Program-made: the position numbers and the translations under genes
DNA from: Eubacteriales Family XIII. Incertae Sedis bacterium
Lineage (GTDB): Bacteria > Bacillota > Clostridia > Peptostreptococcales > Anaerovoracaceae
Direction of reading: 5' to 3'
Assembly: GCA_031276775.1 (NCBI GenBank)
Contig: JAISML010000131.1
Span: 1 to 9,628 of the forward strand
DNA length: 9,628 bases
In this document: positions 5,377 to 9,628 of the stretch, one piece after another
Layout: each line of letters opens with the position of its first letter
How positions within the stretch are numbered: the first letter of the stretch is position 1
Notes under the pieces: model-generated
What the model was told of the DNA's origin: nothing
Database searches by the model: none
The model's input: only the letters and a program-made list of their open reading frames with translations

Positions 5377-7425
5377 ATGACGAAAGACAAAGGCAAATAT
5401 TATATCACGACGCCGATCTATTACCCCAGTTCCAATCTGCATGTGGGGCATACCTATTGCACGGTCATGGCCGACGCGATGGCCAGATTCAAGCGGCTGT
5501 CGGGCTACGATGTGAGGTTCCTGACGGGGGTCGACGAACACGGCCGGAAAATTCAGGAGATCGCGGAGAAAGAAGGCATGACGCCGCAGGCTTATGTGGA
5601 CAGGATCGTCGCGGGCATCAAAGACCTTTGGGCGACCATGGAAATCTCTTTTGACGACTTTATTCGCACCACCGAGGATCGGCACAAACGCCGCGTACAG
5701 GAGATATTCAAGCGGATATACGACAAAGGGGACATCTACAAGGGTGATTACGAGGGGTGGTATTGTACGCCCTGCGAGTCGTTCTGGACCGATATTCAGT
5801 TGAAAGACGGAAAATGTCCGGATTGCGGGAGGCCTGTGGAAAAGGCTTCGGAGCGCGCGTATTTCTTCCGGCTTTCCGCCTATGCGGACAGGTTGCTCGC
5901 CCTCTTTGCGGAAACGCCCGGGTTTTTGGAACCGGAAACCCGTCGCAACGAGATGATCGGCTTCATCAAACAGGGGCTCGAGGATCTTTGCATTTCCAGG
6001 TCTTCCTTCAATTGGGGCATCCCGGTGCCCGGGGATGGGGAACAGGTCATCTATGTGTGGTTGGACGCTTTGGCGAACTACGTCACGGCCTTGGGGTATC
6101 CGGAGGTGGACGGCCGCGCCGGCGAAGCGGATCTGTACCGGCAGTACTGGCCCGCGGACGTTCATTTGGTGGGGAAGGAGATCGTCAGATTCCATTCCAT
6201 CATCTGGCCCGCCATGCTCATGTCCATGGGCGAGCCTCTGCCGAAGAAAGTCCTGGGACACGGATGGCTCCTGTTGGACGGCGGCAAGATGTCCAAGTCC
6301 AAGGGCAATGTGGTGGATCCCGTCAGACTCATCGAACGGTACGGCGTGGACGCGCTCAAGTATTTTCTGCTCAGGGAGTACACGTTCGGACAGGACGGAC
6401 TCTTCACGAACGAAGCGCTTCTGAACAGGATCAACGCGGATCTGGCCAACGATCTGGGCAACCTGCTTTCGCGCACGGTCGGCATGTCGGGAAAATTTCA
6501 ATCGGGGAAGATCGGAAAGCCCGAAACCGGCGCGTCCGGGACTGCGGAGACGCCGTATGCGGCAGGGCAGGGTTCGGACGGCGGAGATCCCGCGGCGCCC
6601 GATTGCCCCGACGCCGACCTGAAGCGTCTCGCGGTCGGTACGGCGGCGAAAGTGGAAACCTTTATGGACGAATTCGCTTTCAATCACGCGTTGGAGGAGA
6701 TATGGACGCTGATTCGCAGGAGCAACAAGTACATCGATGAGACCGCGCCGTGGATCTTGGCGGGGGAAGCGTCCGGAAAAGCGCGCGTAAACGAGATTCT
6801 CTACAATTTGGCCGAAACGCTCAGAATCGTATCCATCCTGATTCGCCCGTTCATGCACGGGTCCTCCGCCGAGATACGAAAACAATTGGGTTTGCGCGGC
6901 GGGGAAGCGTTTTGGGACGACGCGTCCGTGTTTGGCAAAGAAGCCGGCTACGTCACCGAAAAGGGCGCTTCGCTGTTTCCACGGCTCGACATAGGCGAGG
7001 AACTGGATATGCTTGCGAAGATCAACCCCGCGGGGGACGCGGTTCCCGGCGCCGAAGCCGCGCCGCGCGCTCCGTCGGACAGCCCTGAAACCGGACTTGG
7101 GCGCAAGCCGGAGATCGAATACGAGACCTTTGACAAATTGGATTTGCGCGTGGGCGAAGTGACGGACTGCGTCAAACATCCCAATGCGGACGCCCTGCTC
7201 ATCTTCCGCGTGAAGATGGGAAAGGAAACGCGGCAAATCGTTTCGGGCGTGGCCGCTTCGTGGGCGCCCGAGGACTGCGTCGGGCGCAAAGTGATCGTCG
7301 TGGCGAATCTCAAGCCGAGGAAGTTGCGCGGCGAACTGTCCGAGGGCATGCTGCTCTTTGCCGACAACGGGGATCGGTACGAGTTCGTGACTGCCGACGC
7401 GCCCGACGGGGAAAAGGTGACCTGA
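5377..7425 (+). CDS. metG: Methionyl-tRNA synthetase with C-terminal tRNA-binding domain
   Basis: 682 residues. It charges tRNA-Met (initiator and elongator) with methionine using ATP, in the cytoplasm. Class I signatures are present: HVGH (22-25), the HIGH motif, and KMSKS (304-308). A zinc knuckle is visible as C130-x2-C133 and C147-x2-C150. The anticodon-binding helical domain follows (about 415-560). A C-terminal EMAP/Trbp111-type tRNA-binding OB fold starts at about 582 (FDKLDLRVGEV, HPNADALL, SGVA, NLKPRKLRGELSEGM). Two low-complexity stretches stand out: a Gly/Ala/Pro-rich insert at about 379-411, between catalytic core and anticodon domain, and a Pro/Ala linker at about 550-580. Its TGA overlaps the tatD ATG by one base, so the two are translationally coupled. 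I see no T-box-like leader in the 101 bases upstream, so expression probably depends on the promoter before the TPR gene. Confidence 0.98.
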   Translation: MTKDKGKYYITTPIYYPSSNLHVGHTYCTVMADAMARFKRLSGYDVRFLTGVDEHGRKIQEIAEKEGMTPQAYVDRIVAGIKDLWATMEISFDDFIRTTEDRHKRRVQEIFKRIYDKGDIYKGDYEGWYCTPCESFWTDIQLKDGKCPDCGRPVEKASERAYFFRLSAYADRLLALFAETPGFLEPETRRNEMIGFIKQGLEDLCISRSSFNWGIPVPGDGEQVIYVWLDALANYVTALGYPEVDGRAGEADLYRQYWPADVHLVGKEIVRFHSIIWPAMLMSMGEPLPKKVLGHGWLLLDGGKMSKSKGNVVDPVRLIERYGVDALKYFLLREYTFGQDGLFTNEALLNRINADLANDLGNLLSRTVGMSGKFQSGKIGKPETGASGTAETPYAAGQGSDGGDPAAPDCPDADLKRLAVGTAAKVETFMDEFAFNHALEEIWTLIRRSNKYIDETAPWILAGEASGKARVNEILYNLAETLRIVSILIRPFMHGSSAEIRKQLGLRGGEAFWDDASVFGKEAGYVTEKGASLFPRLDIGEELDMLAKINPAGDAVPGAEAAPRAPSDSPETGLGRKPEIEYETFDKLDLRVGEVTDCVKHPNADALLIFRVKMGKETRQIVSGVAASWAPEDCVGRKVIVVANLKPRKLRGELSEGMLLFADNGDRYEFVTADAPDGEKVT

Positions 7426-8252
7426 TGCTGTTTGATTCGCATGCCCATCTCAATTGCGAAAGATACGGCGAGGCGGAGCGGCGGGCTGTCATTGCGGCCA
7501 TCGAACGATCCGACGTGGGTTGTGTGATCGATGTCGGATTCGATTTGAAAAGTTCCGCTTTGGCGGTAGAACACGCCGCGCGGTATCCCTGGTGCTACGC
7601 GGCGGTGGGCGTCCATCCGCACGACGCCGCGAAAATGGACGAGGACGCGCTCGCGCGTCTCGGGGAACTGTCGACGAAGCCAAAGGTCGTCGCGATAGGG
7701 GAGATCGGGTTGGATTATTTCCGCAGTCTCTCCCCGCAAGACGATCAGCGGTATTGGTTTCGGAAACAGATTCGACTGGCCATGGCCCGGAAATTGCCCA
7801 TCATCATCCATGATCGGGACAGCGCGGGCGAAGCGGCGGAAATTCTCACGGAAGAAGGCGTGTTCGGCTCCGAACGCCGCGCCGTATTTCCGAACAATCC
7901 GACGACCGGCCGCGCGAATGCCGGCGTGTTGTTTCATTGCTTTTCCGACACGGCGGATCGGGCGTTGGCGTACATCGGATTGGGCGCGACCATCTCCCTT
8001 TCGGGGACGGTCACCTACAGAAAGAACAAAGTGACGCCTTTGGTGGCGGAGCGGATCCCTTTGGCGCATTTGCTCATCGAAACGGATGCGCCCTACCTGG
8101 CGCCGGAACCGCACCGGGGGAAGGACAATGTCTCCCCTTACGTATATCACACCGCCAAAAGGATCGCGGAGATCAGAGGCGTCGGGGTCTCCGAAATCGA
8201 GGAGGCGACCTGCGCCAACGCGAAACGATTTTTCAACATTCCCGCTGTTTAA
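7425..8252 (+). CDS. tatD: TatD-family metal-dependent hydrolase (DNase)
   Basis: 275 residues; family members are usually 255-265. TatD proteins are TIM-barrel, divalent-metal hydrolases with 3'-5' DNA exonuclease activity in characterised members. Metal-site residues are all visible: His6 and His8 in DSHAHL, Glu93 in GEIGLDY, His129 in IIHDRD, His171 in LFHCFSD and Asp221 in IETDAPYL. The GVHPHDA segment is also typical. An extra stretch of roughly 15-20 residues (about 148-166, rich in Arg, Asn and Pro) lies between the His129 helix and the His171 strand, where YabD-type proteins have a shorter loop; it accounts for the extra length. The start overlaps the metG stop (TGATG). The metG-tatD pairing is well known in Firmicutes and supports the assignment. 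The biological role of TatD proteins is still loosely defined. Confidence 0.96.
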   Translation: MLFDSHAHLNCERYGEAERRAVIAAIERSDVGCVIDVGFDLKSSALAVEHAARYPWCYAAVGVHPHDAAKMDEDALARLGELSTKPKVVAIGEIGLDYFRSLSPQDDQRYWFRKQIRLAMARKLPIIIHDRDSAGEAAEILTEEGVFGSERRAVFPNNPTTGRANAGVLFHCFSDTADRALAYIGLGATISLSGTVTYRKNKVTPLVAERIPLAHLLIETDAPYLAPEPHRGKDNVSPYVYHTAKRIAEIRGVGVSEIEEATCANAKRFFNIPAV

Positions 8253-8266
8253 GGAAGAGCCGGCTC

Positions 8267-9628
8267 ATGCTTGTCGATGGCGACGCCGAACGATTGGGTT
8301 CGAACGTATTGCGCAAAATCAGCGAAACGATCGCGGCGCGGGAACTGATTCCCGCCGGCGGTCATGTCGTCGTGGGGCTTTCGGGCGGACCGGATTCCCT
8401 CTGTCTCTTCCACGCATTGCTCCGCTTGCGGGCGGCAGGCGGTTTCACGGTCAGCGCGGTTCATGTAAATCACAAATTCCGCGTCGGGGCGGCCGACGCG
8501 GATCAGCGGTATGCGGAAGATCTGTGCGCGCGCGAAAACGTGCCGCTCCTTGTCCGGGTCGCGGATGTGACGGCCTTGGCGCGCGAACGGAAAGAAACGC
8601 CGGAGGAAGCGGGGCGGACGGTGCGGTACCGCGCGTTTGACGAGGCGGCGTCCGAGGTGGAACGCACATCCGATCTTGCGCGCGGCGCGATCAGGATCGC
8701 GGTGGCGCAGAACAGAAACGATCAGGCGGAAACCGTATTGATGCGAATCCTGCGCGGCAGCGGACCCGACGGTTTGGCCGCGATCCCTTACAGGCGCCTG
8801 AGCGAGGCGGGTTACGAGGTGATCCGGCCGTTGCTCGCCGCAGACAGGGATGAGATAGAAGCGTATTGCGCGGACAACGGGCTTTCGCCGAGACGGGATC
8901 GCACCAACGAGGAGCGCAGGTATTTCAGAAACCGCATACGGTTGCATCTGTTGCCTTTGTTGCGCAGCGAATACAACGCGTCCATCGACGGCGCGCTGCT
9001 CCGGTTGGCGCGGATCGCGGGGGACGACAAGGATTATTTTGACGCCCGCGTGCGTGAAATCATCGAGGAACGGTGCCTGTTTTCCGATGCGCGCATGCGC
9101 GCGGAGATTGAACTGTCCGCGCTTGCGGACGCGCATCCGGCGATCCGGCATCGGCTCGTCATCGGAATATTTGAAAAAATCGGTCTTGTGCGGGACGTCG
9201 GGGCGGCGCATATCGAGGCGGCGGATCGCTTGATTGAAACGGGCGGGACGGGGAAGTCCGCCGATTTCCCCGCAGGATACCGTCTGGCGATCTCCTATGA
9301 TCGCGCGGTATTCTCCGCAGGCTCCGCGGGGGTCGCGCCGGAGGAGACCCATGTGCTGAAAACGGCTGCGCTTGAGACGGGCGGGACTGTGTCGATCCGC
9401 ATCCGGTCCGCCGACTTGGAATTCCGCTTTTCGGTCAGGGCGTACTCCCCGTCGGCGCGGGACGATCTGCGCGGGGACGCGGACGTTCTGTTCTTGGACT
9501 TCGACGCGCTGCGCGGGCGTGTCGAAACGCTGACGCTGCGCACGAGGAGGGCTGGCGATCGCATCAGCCCGGAGGGTATGGCCGGCAGAAAGAAACTTCA
9601 GGACATCTTTGTGGACAAGAAAGCGCCG
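8267..9628 (+). CDS. tilS: tRNA(Ile)-lysidine synthetase, 3' end cut by the window
   Basis: 454 residues to the window edge, with no stop codon, so probably a few tens of residues are missing. TilS attaches lysine to C34 of tRNA-Ile(CAU) with ATP, changing its codon from AUG to AUA and its charging from Met to Ile. Visible features: the PP-loop SGGPDS (39-44); AVHVNHKFR (64-72); NRNDQAETVLMRILRGSG (149-166), the family's H/N-x-x-D-Q-x-E-T motif; a RPLL segment; D-R-T-N-E-E-R-R-Y-F-R-N-R-I-R, matching the D-x-[ST]-N-x-x-x-x-x-x-R-N-x-[IL]-R signature; and at the end RAGDRISPEGMAGRKKLQD, the C-terminal TilS tRNA-binding domain. The ATG at 8267 lies 14 bases after the tatD stop, with AAGGA at 8251-8255 overlapping that stop; the 11-base spacing is longer than usual. 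Probably co-transcribed with metG and tatD. Confidence 0.96.
   Translation, partial: MLVDGDAERLGSNVLRKISETIAARELIPAGGHVVVGLSGGPDSLCLFHALLRLRAAGGFTVSAVHVNHKFRVGAADADQRYAEDLCARENVPLLVRVADVTALARERKETPEEAGRTVRYRAFDEAASEVERTSDLARGAIRIAVAQNRNDQAETVLMRILRGSGPDGLAAIPYRRLSEAGYEVIRPLLAADRDEIEAYCADNGLSPRRDRTNEERRYFRNRIRLHLLPLLRSEYNASIDGALLRLARIAGDDKDYFDARVREIIEERCLFSDARMRAEIELSALADAHPAIRHRLVIGIFEKIGLVRDVGAAHIEAADRLIETGGTGKSADFPAGYRLAISYDRAVFSAGSAGVAPEETHVLKTAALETGGTVSIRIRSADLEFRFSVRAYSPSARDDLRGDADVLFLDFDALRGRVETLTLRTRRAGDRISPEGMAGRKKLQDIFVDKKAP

Noticed and set aside
5212..7236. A 674-codon open frame on the minus strand opposite metG
   Set aside because: It lies wholly antisense to a gene with clear MetG motifs and reads as Arg/His/Pro-rich sequence without recognisable domains. 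Long antisense frames are expected in GC-rich codon-biased DNA.
8705..8730. AQNRNDQAET in TilS in place of the common AHHxDDQxET
   Set aside because: The motif varies within the family (the Escherichia coli enzyme has Arg at the first variable position, and other family members have Asn-x-Asn-Asp-Gln). The rest of the catalytic region is intact, so this is not evidence of inactivation.
1..9628. Mobile elements, CRISPR repeats, tRNA or rRNA genes
   Set aside because: I saw no transposase-like frame, no spaced direct repeats, no cloverleaf-like structure and no rRNA-like sequence on either strand. Nearly all the DNA is accounted for by the seven protein genes.

Overview
The window is GC-rich, densely packed bacterial DNA with every recognisable gene on the + strand. 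Purine-rich Shine-Dalgarno sites, stop/start overlaps and the gene content point to an anaerobic Firmicute, probably a high-GC member of the Clostridia. The strict-anaerobe inference rests on an oxygen-sensitive, radical-type 2-hydroxyacyl-CoA dehydratase. I cannot assign a genus. I see no rRNA, tRNA, CRISPR array, insertion sequence or phage gene.

Left half (1-3819): an amino-acid or hydroxy-acid fermentation cassette. It runs in order: the 3' end of the dehydratase alpha subunit (cut by the window edge), the complete beta subunit, the ATP-dependent [4Fe-4S] activator, and a CoA-transferase of the 4-hydroxybutyrate/butyryl-CoA:acetate family. The likely chemistry is that the transferase loads a 2-hydroxy acid (or recycles CoA from the product). 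The activator then injects one high-energy electron into the dehydratase, and the alpha/beta heterodimer removes water to give the 2-enoyl-CoA. The substrate cannot be read from the sequence; 2-hydroxyglutarate, lactate and other 2-hydroxy acids remain possible.

Middle (3820-4024): a roughly 200-base intergenic stretch. It holds a strong 14-bp hairpin, an overlapping alternative hairpin, a detached seven-T run and a plausible sigma-A-like promoter. It separates the fermentation cassette from the second transcription unit.

Right half (4025-9628): a membrane-anchored protein with TPR repeats, a chitobiase-C-terminal-like beta domain and an unrecognised C-terminal domain. It is followed by metG (methionyl-tRNA synthetase), tatD (metal-dependent nuclease family) and tilS (tRNA-Ile lysidine synthetase, cut by the right edge). 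metG, tatD and tilS are tightly packed and probably co-transcribed, possibly with the TPR gene. The tatD-tilS junction differs from the Bacillus order metS-tatD-rnmV-ksgA.

Most of the window is explained by known families. The least explained items are the substrate and the unusual transferase partner of the dehydratase, the C-terminal domain of the TPR protein, and the alternative hairpins in the intergenic region.
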